DNA of 64,000 bases from Akkermansiaceae bacterium (GTDB taxonomy: Bacteria; Verrucomicrobiota; Verrucomicrobiia; Verrucomicrobiales; Akkermansiaceae). The notes beneath the pieces are model-generated. The model was not told the origin of the DNA and made no database searches. It worked only from the letters and a program-made list of their open reading frames with translations. The DNA lies in the NCBI GenBank assembly GCA_019634595.1, contig JAHCBC010000005.1, positions 124,001 to 188,000 of the forward strand. Direction: 5' to 3'. Positions 44,323 through 52,246 of the stretch are shown here, piece after piece (within the stretch, counting starts at the first letter, position 1; every line of letters starts with the position of its first letter). The translations under genes and the position numbers were made by a program.

Positions 44323-45369
44323 TCACGCCGGCTGCTGCTGGGAGATGCAGTGCAGTGTCCCGCCTTCCTCGACCAGATCGAGGCAGTCGATGCCCACCAC
44401 CTCGCGGCCCGGGAGCAGCTCGCGGATCATGCCCAGCGCGCGGTCATCATTCCGGCCCTGGCGGAAGGTCGGCACCAGCACGCCGCCGTTCACGATGAGG
44501 AAATTCACATAGGACGCGGGCAGCACCGGCAGCCGCCAGCCGGGGACTTCGCAGGCCTCCGGCAGCGGGATTTCGATGATCTCGAACGGCCGCTTCTTAG
44601 GACTCTGGAAGTCCCGCAGCCGCCCGAGGTTGTCCGCCAGCACCTTCCGGTTCTCCGTGGTGCCGGAGACGTCGATGCAGGCGAGGATGGTTTCCTCATC
44701 CACGAAGCGGGCGAGGTCGTCGATGTGGCCGTCGGTGTCGTCGCCCTCGATGCCCTGCTTCAGCCACAAAATTTCCGAAATGCCGAGTCCATCGCGCAGG
44801 CGTTGCTCGATTTCCTCTTTGCCCAGGTGCGGGTTCCGGTTCGGGTTGAGCAGCACCGCTTCCGTGGTGAGGAGCTGGCCCGCGCCGTTGATCTCGATCG
44901 CGCCGCCTTCCAGGATCATGTCCTGTTTGAACACGCGCTTGCCCAGCGCCGAGGCGACGCGGGAGGGGATGGCATCGTCCAGATCCCATGGCGGGAATTT
45001 CCCACCCCATGCGTTGAAACCCCAGTCCGTGACGGCGGTGTCTCCGGTTCCGTGGTGTTTCACGAAGATGGGGCCGTGGTCGCGGCACCAGACGTCATTG
45101 TGCGGGTGGTCGAAAAGCTCCACGCGCTCCGGCACGGCCCTGGCCCGGTTGCAGGCGGCGGCGATGGCGGCATGGTCCGCGCCCGGCGCGTTGATCCGCA
45201 CCGGCTCGAAGCGGGAGATGCCCGCGGCGATCTCCGCGAACTTCGACCACATCAGGTCTTTTTTGGCTCCGCCCCAGTGGCGCGGATCGTCCACCGGCCA
45301 AGACAGCCAGACGGCTTCCTGGGGTGCCCACTCGGGTGGCATGGCGTATCCTGCGGCGGCGGCGTTCAT
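44323..45369 (-). CDS. Agmatine deiminase family protein
   Basis: This 348-residue protein matches peptidyl-arginine-deiminase-type agmatine deiminases. It begins MPPEWAPQEAVWLSWP, has the DVWCRDHGPIF motif, a histidine/aspartate pair in DTDGHIDDLARF and the catalytic cysteine C341 in EEGGTLHCISQQ. It converts agmatine to N-carbamoylputrescine, on the route to putrescine. It stands alone and faces the molybdoenzyme gene divergently (83-base gap). Confidence 0.92.
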   Translation of the reverse strand: MNAAAAGYAMPPEWAPQEAVWLSWPVDDPRHWGGAKKDLMWSKFAEIAAGISRFEPVRINAPGADHAAIAAACNRARAVPERVELFDHPHNDVWCRDHGPIFVKHHGTGDTAVTDWGFNAWGGKFPPWDLDDAIPSRVASALGKRVFKQDMILEGGAIEINGAGQLLTTEAVLLNPNRNPHLGKEEIEQRLRDGLGISEILWLKQGIEGDDTDGHIDDLARFVDEETILACIDVSGTTENRKVLADNLGRLRDFQSPKKRPFEIIEIPLPEACEVPGWRLPVLPASYVNFLIVNGGVLVPTFRQGRNDDRALGMIRELLPGREVVGIDCLDLVEEGGTLHCISQQQPA

Positions 45370-45452
45370 GCGGGGACGATGAATGGGTCCGGAGAAAAAG
45401 GGAAAGCGGATTCCATTTGAAATAACGATCTCCGCGCCGTTGTTTCTTCTGA

Positions 45453-47741
45453 ATGAGCGACGAGGAACAGCCGGTGCAGGAAAAGCCCAAAAAATGGGCG
45501 GCGGGGCTGCCGGCGGTGACTTCCTCCATGAAGTTCATCATGGAGGGTCCGGGCCTCCTGCGCGGAACCGCCGGGCTGCTGGAGATGAACCAGAAAGGCG
45601 GCTTCGACTGCCCGAGCTGCGCCTGGCCGGACCCGGACGGGAACCGCTCCATCGCGGAGTTTTGTGAAAACGGGGCGAAGGCGCTCGCCTCTGAGGCCAC
45701 CTCGAAGCTGGCCGACCGGAAATTTTTCGCGGAGCACTCCGTCCGCGACCTGCAGGAACAGACGGACCTCTGGCACGACCGGCAGGGCCGCATCGCGGAG
45801 CCGATGATCCTGCGCGCGGGTGCGGAGCACTATCAGCCCGTTTCCTGGGAAGATGCGTTCCGGATCATCGCCTCCCACCTGCGGAAGCTCGGCTCGCCGG
45901 ATGAGGCCATCTTCTACACCTCCGGGCGGGCCAGCAATGAGGCGGCGTTCCTCTATCAGCTCTTCGTCCGCAGCTACGGGACGAACAACCTGCCGGACTG
46001 CTCCAACATGTGCCACGAGTCGAGCGGCCTGGCCCTGAAGCAATCCATCGGCGTGGGGAAGGGGACCGTGACCATGGACGACTTCCTGGAGGCGGATGTC
46101 ATCCTCTGCGCCGGGCAGAATCCGGGCACGAACCACCCGCGCATGCTCACCACGCTGGAGGAGGCCGTGAAGCGCGGCGCGGAGATCGTGGCCATCAACC
46201 CGCTGCGGGAGACCGGCCTGGTCGCCTTCGCCCATCCGCAGCATGTGGGCGCCCTGTTCGGTCGTTCCACCCCGCTCGCCTCCCGGTTCCTGCAGGTCCG
46301 GATCAATGGGGATCTCGCCCTTTTCCGCGGCATCGCCAAGGCGTTGCTGGAAGAGGAAACGCTTTCCCCCGGCGTGCTGGACGCCTCTTTCCTCCGCGAC
46401 CACACGGAGGGCTTCGGCGCCTACCGGAACGCGGTGGAGGAAACCCGCTGGGAGGAGATCGTCCGCATGAGCGGGGTTGAGGAAAGCGCCATCCGTTCGC
46501 TCGCGGAACTGCTGGTGAAAAAATCCCGCAAGGTCATCACCTGCTGGGCCATGGGCCTCACCCAGCACCGCAACGCCGTGGCCGCCATCCGGGAAATCAC
46601 CAACGTCCACCTGCTGCTGGGGGCCATCGGCAGGCCCGGCGCGGGGCTATGCCCCGTGCGCGGCCACAGCAACGTGCAGGGGGACCGCACCGTCGGCATC
46701 TTCGAGAAAATGCCGGAGGCCTTCCATGCAGCGCTCGACCGGGAGTGCGGCATTTCCTCACCGCGCAAGCACGGCTTCGACACGGTGGCATCCATCCACG
46801 CCATGCACGATGGCCGGGCGAAGGTATTCTTCGCGCTCGGCGGGAATTTCCTCCAGGCCTCCCCGGACACGGACTACACCGCGGAGGCCCTGCGCAACTG
46901 CGAGCTGACCTGCCATGTTTCCACCAAGCTGAACCGCAGCCACTTGGTCACCGGAAAGACCGCGCTCATCCTGCCATGCCTCGGCCGCAGCGAGAGGGAC
47001 GGAATCGACCATTTCGTCACGTGTGAGAACTCCATGGGTGTCGTCCAGATGTCGCAGGGCGTGCTTTCCCCCGCGTCGCCCGACCTGCTCAGCGAAGTGG
47101 CCATCGTCGCCCGGCTCGCGGAGGAGTATCACCGGAATGGCAGTCCGGTGCCGTGGAAATGGCTGGCGGAAGACTACGACCGCATCCGCGATCTCATCGA
47201 GAGGGTGGTGCCCGGTTTTGAAAACTACAACGACCGCGTCTCCCATCCCGGCGGCTTTTATCTGCCGAACGCCGCGAAGGAACGCCAGTGGGATACTCCG
47301 GAAAGGAAAGCCGTATTTGCCAGCGGACCCATCGGGATCTTCGAGCCCGCCCCGGGTCGTCTGGTCCTCCAAACCCTCCGCAGCCATGACCAGTTCAACA
47401 CCACCGTCTATGGCCCGGACGACCGCTACCGCGGCATCTCCGATGCGCGACGCATCATCCTGGTGAACCCGGAGGATCTGGTGGAACGCGGTATCAAGCC
47501 CGGCACCCCCGTGGACATCACCAGCCATTGGGAAGGCGGCACGCGCACCGCGCGTGGATTCGTCGCCCTGCCCTATGAGATGCCCCGCGGCAGCGCCGCC
47601 GCCTATTTCCCCGAAGCGAACGTGCTCGTCCCCATCGGCAGCCAGGCCGAGGGCAGCGGCACGCCGACCAGCAAGTCCGTGGAGATCGATATCAGTGAGG
47701 AGGGTGGACACTCTTGTCCACCGGCTGCAATGGCGAGGTAA
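45453..47741 (+). CDS. FdhF/YdeP family molybdopterin oxidoreductase
   Basis: This 762-residue protein shows the YdeP-type landmarks: FDCPSCAWPDP near the N-terminus, the NLPDCSNMCHESSGL stretch with the active-site-like cysteine, GQNPGTNHPRMLTTLE and VRGHSNVQGDRTVGI. These proteins bind bis-MGD molybdenum cofactor; YdeP in E. coli is linked to acid resistance and its substrate is uncertain. The last 15 residues (EEGGHSCPPAAMAR and the preceding serine) are encoded by the inserted REPIN, so the native C-terminus probably ended close to VEIDI. A convergent fdhD follows. Confidence 0.9.
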   Translation: MSDEEQPVQEKPKKWAAGLPAVTSSMKFIMEGPGLLRGTAGLLEMNQKGGFDCPSCAWPDPDGNRSIAEFCENGAKALASEATSKLADRKFFAEHSVRDLQEQTDLWHDRQGRIAEPMILRAGAEHYQPVSWEDAFRIIASHLRKLGSPDEAIFYTSGRASNEAAFLYQLFVRSYGTNNLPDCSNMCHESSGLALKQSIGVGKGTVTMDDFLEADVILCAGQNPGTNHPRMLTTLEEAVKRGAEIVAINPLRETGLVAFAHPQHVGALFGRSTPLASRFLQVRINGDLALFRGIAKALLEEETLSPGVLDASFLRDHTEGFGAYRNAVEETRWEEIVRMSGVEESAIRSLAELLVKKSRKVITCWAMGLTQHRNAVAAIREITNVHLLLGAIGRPGAGLCPVRGHSNVQGDRTVGIFEKMPEAFHAALDRECGISSPRKHGFDTVASIHAMHDGRAKVFFALGGNFLQASPDTDYTAEALRNCELTCHVSTKLNRSHLVTGKTALILPCLGRSERDGIDHFVTCENSMGVVQMSQGVLSPASPDLLSEVAIVARLAEEYHRNGSPVPWKWLAEDYDRIRDLIERVVPGFENYNDRVSHPGGFYLPNAAKERQWDTPERKAVFASGPIGIFEPAPGRLVLQTLRSHDQFNTTVYGPDDRYRGISDARRIILVNPEDLVERGIKPGTPVDITSHWEGGTRTARGFVALPYEMPRGSAAAYFPEANVLVPIGSQAEGSGTPTSKSVEIDISEEGGHSCPPAAMAR

Positions 47742-47820
47742 GGAGGAGTGGATCAATTCGGGATGCTTTTGTTTCGGGTTCCCAATGCCGCCGGAGGACA
47801 AGAGTGTCCTCCCTCCTTAC
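47695..47820. repeat. REPIN-like element, GTAAGGAGGGAGGACA family, copy B
   Basis: The left arm GTGAGGAGGGTGGACACTCT sits inside the reading frame of the molybdoenzyme gene. The right arm, ending CCTCCTTAC at 47820, stops exactly at the stop codon of fdhD (47821). The spacer is short, and a further GTAAGGAGG at 47738 provides the TAA stop at 47739-47741. Both arms keep hairpin potential, with variants TGGACA-CTCT-TGTCCA and AGGACA-AGAG-TGTCCT. Confidence 0.88.
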
Positions 47821-48588
47821 TCACGCATACCGGTTGAACCCCGGCGGCCTGAGAAATCCGATCAGCCCCTGGCCCGATTCCTTCGCGAACTCCACCGCCA
47901 GCGAACTGGGCGCGGAAACCGCGGCCACCAGCGGGATCCTGGCCGCGAGCGCCTTCTGCATGATCTCGAACGATGCCCTGCCGGACACCAGCAGGAAGGT
48001 TTCCCCTAGATCCATGCCATCGAGGAACGCCCTGCCGATCACCTTGTCCACCGCGTTGTGCCTGCCAATGTCCTCGCGGGAAACCAACAGCTCCCCGGTG
48101 CGGGAAAACAGGCCCGCCGCGTGCAGCCCGCCGGTCGTGTCGAAGATGGATTGCTCCGCCCTCATTTTTTCCGGCGCGGAAAGCAGCGCCTCGTCCGTGA
48201 TTTCCACCGGTGGGAAAATGGGAGGTGAGTGCGTGAGGATGGCATCGAGCGTCGCCTTCCCGCACAGGCCGCAGGAGGACCCGGTGAACAGATGGCGGGT
48301 GAGCCGTGCCAGATCCACCCGCACCCCGTCCTCCAGAAACACCAGCACGCGGTTCTCATCCCGCCGTGGCTCGATCTTCCGGACCTGTGCCATCGCATGG
48401 ACGATGCCCTCCGTGACCAGGAACCCGGCGGCCAGTTCACCGTCATGACCGGGCGTCCGCATCAGCACGGAAATGGGATGGCCGTCCAGCCGCAGTTCCA
48501 GAGGCTCCTCCACCGCGAGCACATCGGTCGCGGGCTGGGAGCCATCAGGCCCCTGGCGCAGGAGCGGGATGTGGCTGACGGATTCCAT
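47821..48588 (-). CDS. fdhD: Formate dehydrogenase accessory sulfurtransferase FdhD
   Basis: This is a 255-residue protein from MESVSHIPLL (48588); the open frame upstream has no family match. FdhD markers are EEPLELRLDG, MRTPGHDGELAAGFLVTEG, the SSCGLCGKA motif with the reactive cysteine pair, and SREDIGRHNAVDKVIG. It transfers sulfur from cysteine desulfurase to the molybdenum cofactor of formate dehydrogenase-type enzymes. Its convergent partner is the YdeP-type enzyme, which is a plausible client. Confidence 0.93.
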   Translation of the reverse strand: MESVSHIPLLRQGPDGSQPATDVLAVEEPLELRLDGHPISVLMRTPGHDGELAAGFLVTEGIVHAMAQVRKIEPRRDENRVLVFLEDGVRVDLARLTRHLFTGSSCGLCGKATLDAILTHSPPIFPPVEITDEALLSAPEKMRAEQSIFDTTGGLHAAGLFSRTGELLVSREDIGRHNAVDKVIGRAFLDGMDLGETFLLVSGRASFEIMQKALAARIPLVAAVSAPSSLAVEFAKESGQGLIGFLRPPGFNRYA

Positions 48589-48695
48589 GGTGCCGGAGCG
48601 TGGACGCCGCCGGGGGAGGGGGCAAGACCGCATCAGGAGCGGTGACCGCATTCCAGAGGCAGGAGACGTGGAAAGGGCCTCCGCCGCCATGAACT

Positions 48696-49655
48696 TTACT
48701 CCGCCAGCGCGCCGATGTTCGCGGAATCATGGAGCGCCTTCATCTCCTCATCCGTGAGCGCGCGGTTGAAGACCGCGATTCCACCGACCAAGCCGATGAG
48801 GGGGTTGCCCACCTTGTGGCCGACGGCGTAGCACGCGCCCACGGTGAAGTCGGCGGCTCCGTCCGGCTTGGTGGCGGCATGCTTCTCCGCATCATAGGTG
48901 AAGATACCACGGCCGTGGTAGTAGGGGTTCATGCCGCGGTCCTTGCCGTCAGGGCCTTCCTTGATGAAGTAGGGGTCGTTGCGGCGGTCCTTCACCGGAT
49001 CCAGCCCGCGCGGTTCCATCACGCCGTTGAAGTAGGCGCGGACGTATTTCCCGTCATAGGTGGAGCCGAGCGTGACCCACTTGCCCACGGGGATCTCCGA
49101 TTGGTTCACGGCATAGTCCGCGCACCATGGGAAGGCGCTTCCGTCCGCACGGCGCGTCACGCCGCCTTCGGAGGAAATGTGCGGCACCAGGCGCTTCGGT
49201 CCGCCGTACATGCCCATGTTCAGCAGCAGGGAATACTGGCGCGTGCCGCCGTCGTCGTTCGCTCCCTTGCCCTCGCTCCAGATGCCCGCGACGGTGACGC
49301 CCTTCTTCATGTCATCCACCCGGATGACGGTGAACAGGGTGACCTGCGCGTCCTTGCCATGGATGTCCAGGTTGCCGATCTGCGCGCGCGGCACGCGGAG
49401 GAAGTGGCTGCCATCCAGCTTCGTGGAGAAGCCGGAATACGGCCCGCCCTCCACGCGGGGGACGGCGTGCGGGGATTCCAGCAGCGCGTGCTTCTGCTCC
49501 GTGCCCTTCGACACGCGCGGCTCACCTTCCTTTTCGGAAAAGTCCCAGAACGCGACCAGGCCGGGCGTGTTGAGGACCACCTCCGGTTTCCCGGTAGGTT
49601 CGGCGGCGTGGAGCAGGGGGGCTAGCGAGCTGAGGATCAGGAGCGGACGGAGCAT
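48696..49655 (-). CDS. LamG-like domain exported protein
   Basis: This 319-residue protein has a signal peptide (about 1-17, ending LHAA). It forms a concanavalin-like (LamG/laminin-G-3 type) domain, with LVAFWDFSEKEGEPRVS early and VGGIAVFNRALTDEEMKALH at the end. Such domains bind sugar in secreted proteins of Verrucomicrobiota. It has no catalytic signature. It is upstream of fdhD on the same strand and separated by 107 bases. Confidence 0.82.
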   Translation of the reverse strand: MLRPLLILSSLAPLLHAAEPTGKPEVVLNTPGLVAFWDFSEKEGEPRVSKGTEQKHALLESPHAVPRVEGGPYSGFSTKLDGSHFLRVPRAQIGNLDIHGKDAQVTLFTVIRVDDMKKGVTVAGIWSEGKGANDDGGTRQYSLLLNMGMYGGPKRLVPHISSEGGVTRRADGSAFPWCADYAVNQSEIPVGKWVTLGSTYDGKYVRAYFNGVMEPRGLDPVKDRRNDPYFIKEGPDGKDRGMNPYYHGRGIFTYDAEKHAATKPDGAADFTVGACYAVGHKVGNPLIGLVGGIAVFNRALTDEEMKALHDSANIGALAE

Positions 49656-49781
49656 GGGAGGTGGCTGGTGTTCGGTGGATTTGACGGCACCTGAACGGCC
49701 CGGTCACGGATTCTTTATCGGAAAAAGCATCCGGGTGGAAACGCGGGCGGAAATCGTAACCGTTCTGTTAGAGCGGGCGGA

Positions 49782-51299
49782 TCAGGTTCCGCTGGCAGCG
49801 GCCGTCTTCGCATCATATTCCGCCTTGGAGACCTTGCGGCATTCGGAGACCAGATGGTTGCACGGCTCCGCGGAGATCAACGGGATGGCCTCTGCCTCCG
49901 GCAGGCCGTCGGTGATGCCGTTGAAATCGCGGGCTCCCGCGTCCGCGACGGGCGTTTCCGCGTCGATCTGCCAGAGGATGCGCTGGGAGCACTGCTTCCC
50001 GGGGCCATAGATGGCGGCCACTGTTGCCTGCGCCCCTTCCGTGGTGATGAATCGCGCGCTGCGGTACATACCGGTCTGGCGCTCCAGCTTTTCCCGCAGG
50101 TGCTGGACCTGCAGGCGGCCCTCGCGGAAGGCCTTCCACACGCCGACAGCCGCGGGGTAGAACTGGTCCAGAGCGAGCCGCAGGTCCGCCACGGAAGAAA
50201 GATTCATCGCCCAGCCCCGGCGGAGATCCGGCTGCGCCTTGTTGAAGCGGTATTCACCCTCCTCCGAGTAGGTGGAAAGGTCCCGGGCCGCGTCCGGTCC
50301 GTGGTGGACATCCAGTCCGCCGCCGCCCGCGGAGCCTGCCGCCGCCGCATCCTCATGGTGGCTGAGGGTGAATCCGTCACCAACCCGGAGAATCTCGATT
50401 TCACCGATGCGGTGGACGCCCCCGGCGATGGCCTGGCTGAGGAAATCCGTGACAGTTTCCTTTTTCGTCGCCGCCGCCGGAGGCTCGGGCCGGTGGGTTT
50501 CATCGAAGTCCTGGATCTGGTCGAGGATGACATCTGCGATCAGGCGTTCGGTGCCGATGGCGGAGGAGTAGTAGAGCGTCTTTCCCCGCAGGTGGTGTGG
50601 GTTGTGGCGGAAGACCTCCCGCTGGCTGGCGGCGGCCCCGACCTCGCTCTCCATGCCCAGCAGCACGGGGATGTCCTGATACGAATGGAGGCCGTCGGAG
50701 ATGAAGAAAGGAACGACCACCACATTTTCCGTGGGGGACATGGCGTCCCACTCCGCGATGAATGGCGGCTCCTCCATGAAGGCATCCGTCACTTTGTGGT
50801 AGCCCGCGCCGGAGGAAATGATCTGCTCCACCTGGTCGCGGATGGCCTTGGTGGAGTTCTGGTTCAGGCCGGTGCCGTGGCCGGTGATGATGAGGGTGGT
50901 CTCCGCAGGCGCGGCGTCCGGAGCGACTTCCCGCGCACGGCGGAGGATCAGCCCGGTCATCGACGGATGCACGCCCACCGGCAGGGTATAGTGCAGCGTC
51001 TTTCCGTCCACCCGGGTGGTCGGTCCGGTCAGGCCGAACTCACGAGGAATGATGTCCTGGGTGAAATAGCCCTCGCTGATGAAGTCGGGGACGATGTAGA
51101 TTTCCTCCGCATCGATCATGTGGAGGGCCTCCCGCATGGATGGCTCCTCTTTCCAGAAGCAGCAGTGCACCTCCGCGAAGAGGCCGCGTTTCCGGATCTC
51201 ATCCGCATGTTCGAAATACGGGGTCGAGGAGTCCGGGTTCTCGGTGGAACCGTGGCCTACGATGAGGAGGGCGCTGTGTGGCTTCGGCACGAAGGGCAT
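49782..51299 (-). CDS. Double CbiX-like chelatase domain protein with C-terminal DR2241-type domain
   Basis: This 505-residue protein starts at MPFVPKPHSA (51299). It has two class II chelatase-like halves: LLIVGHGSTENPDSSTPYFE at the N-terminus and LIITGHGTGLNQNS after residue 140. The C-terminal 220 residues match the DR2241-type domain, with cysteines in KQCSQRILW and SAEPCNHLVSECRK that could hold an iron-sulfur cluster. It may insert metal into a tetrapyrrole such as sirohydrochlorin, but no tetrapyrrole genes are nearby. It lies downstream of a tiny DUF1328 gene on the same strand. Confidence 0.85.
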   Translation of the reverse strand: MPFVPKPHSALLIVGHGSTENPDSSTPYFEHADEIRKRGLFAEVHCCFWKEEPSMREALHMIDAEEIYIVPDFISEGYFTQDIIPREFGLTGPTTRVDGKTLHYTLPVGVHPSMTGLILRRAREVAPDAAPAETTLIITGHGTGLNQNSTKAIRDQVEQIISSGAGYHKVTDAFMEEPPFIAEWDAMSPTENVVVVPFFISDGLHSYQDIPVLLGMESEVGAAASQREVFRHNPHHLRGKTLYYSSAIGTERLIADVILDQIQDFDETHRPEPPAAATKKETVTDFLSQAIAGGVHRIGEIEILRVGDGFTLSHHEDAAAAGSAGGGGLDVHHGPDAARDLSTYSEEGEYRFNKAQPDLRRGWAMNLSSVADLRLALDQFYPAAVGVWKAFREGRLQVQHLREKLERQTGMYRSARFITTEGAQATVAAIYGPGKQCSQRILWQIDAETPVADAGARDFNGITDGLPEAEAIPLISAEPCNHLVSECRKVSKAEYDAKTAAASGT

Positions 51300-51347
51300 A
51301 CGCTGAATATGCCCATCCGGTGCCGGACGTCCAATGTTAGGATTCAA

Positions 51348-51509
51348 TCAACGGCGCGCCCCCCGCATGACCAGGGAAACGATCCAGAGGATCAGGAACA
51401 CCGCGAACAGGATATAGGCGATGTTGGCGGCCGCGCCAGCGATACCGCTGAATCCGAGGACTGCGGCGATGAGGGCGACGACAAGGAATACGAGTGTCCA
51501 GTGTAGCAT
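51348..51509 (-). CDS. DUF1328 (YtjA-type) small membrane protein
   Basis: This 53-residue protein starts at MLHWTLVFLVV (51509). It has two hydrophobic segments separated by GIAGAAANIAYIL and a basic end (MRGARR), the pattern of DUF1328 proteins. They are small inner membrane proteins linked to stress in proteobacteria. A longer frame upstream lacks coding character. Confidence 0.88.
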   Translation of the reverse strand: MLHWTLVFLVVALIAAVLGFSGIAGAAANIAYILFAVFLILWIVSLVMRGARR

Positions 51510-51652
51510 GGTGGTGTGGGGTTGGTTGATTCTGCTATCGCAGAAGCCGGGCCATGGCTGTTTTCCTTGCAGTTGCGTTGGTGTGGATCTGCGGGTGATA
51601 GCTCCTTGCAACATCATCGTGCAAAAAACCGGATCACTGGGACATGCCCGCG

Positions 51653-51940
51653 TCACGCCCGCCTGCTCCACGTCTCCCGCAGGTGGGGTGGGCGGAGGAT
51701 CAGGTAGCCGGCCTCCAGCCAGGCGGTCACGGGAGACTTTGGCGCGCCTTTCCGGCCATACGTGAACCCATCCTCCGTGAGCTGGTAGCGGTAACGGATG
51801 CGCCGGGTGGACGGCGGGATTTCATAGATGAAGGTGTCCGGCGGCTGGAAATGATAGATCTCACTCCCCGGCCCCAGGTGGTCGATTTCGCTTCCTTCGA
51901 CGATCCAGGTGCCTCGCAGGTCTTCGTGGGTGAGTTTCAT
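51653..51940 (-). CDS. Hypothetical lipocalin-like small protein
   Basis: This is a 95-residue protein from MKLTHEDLRG (51940). It reads as a compact beta-rich domain: GTWIVEGSEIDHLGPGSEIY, FIYEIPPSTRRIRYRYQ and AWLEAGYLILRPPH. The pattern resembles small lipocalin-like or DUF proteins. The open frame above 51940 that crosses recQ is a shadow. It faces recQ divergently. Confidence 0.68.
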   Translation of the reverse strand: MKLTHEDLRGTWIVEGSEIDHLGPGSEIYHFQPPDTFIYEIPPSTRRIRYRYQLTEDGFTYGRKGAPKSPVTAWLEAGYLILRPPHLRETWSRRA

Positions 51941-52246
51941 GAAATGATGACGGAACCGGCCCTCCAGCGGATCGCGTGCCGTTGTCGCCGGATTCGCGGC
52001 AGAACGTTCATTTGGAGAATTTGGGAGATACCTGCATCGCCCGCAGGCTATGGATTCAATGATTGACCAGCGAGCAGAATCGGATGAACCCGCTGGGACC
52101 GCGGAATTTATTCCGCTTGGCTTCGCTGGCTGGATTCCCCGGGGCGGAATGAATTCCGCGGTCCCAGTCGCGGTCCCAGCCGAACAAAATTCCCTCCCGG
52201 GGTTGACCCCCGTGCGGGATGTATTGTTCATTTGCGCAGATTCAAG
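51941..52246. other. Intergenic region before recQ containing a REPIN-like element
   Basis: This region separates the small lipocalin-like gene and recQ. Apart from the inverted repeat at 52095-52165 and a duplicated GCGGTCCCAG just after it, no gene is seen. The promoters of both divergent genes must lie here. Confidence 0.6.
52095..52165. repeat. REPIN-like element (GGGACCGCGGAAT family)
   Basis: Arms GGGACCGCGGAATTTATTCC and the inverted GGAATGAATTCCGCGGTCCC face each other with a spacer of about 25 bases. Inner hairpins are GCGGAAT-TT-ATTCCGC and GCGGAAT-GA-ATTCCGC. A third partial copy of GCGGTCCCAG follows directly. Confidence 0.78.

Noticed and set aside
49854..51506. Plus-strand open frame of 550 codons
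   Set aside because: It is antisense to the CbiX/DR2241 protein, whose chelatase motifs are clear; there is no recognisable domain on the plus strand.
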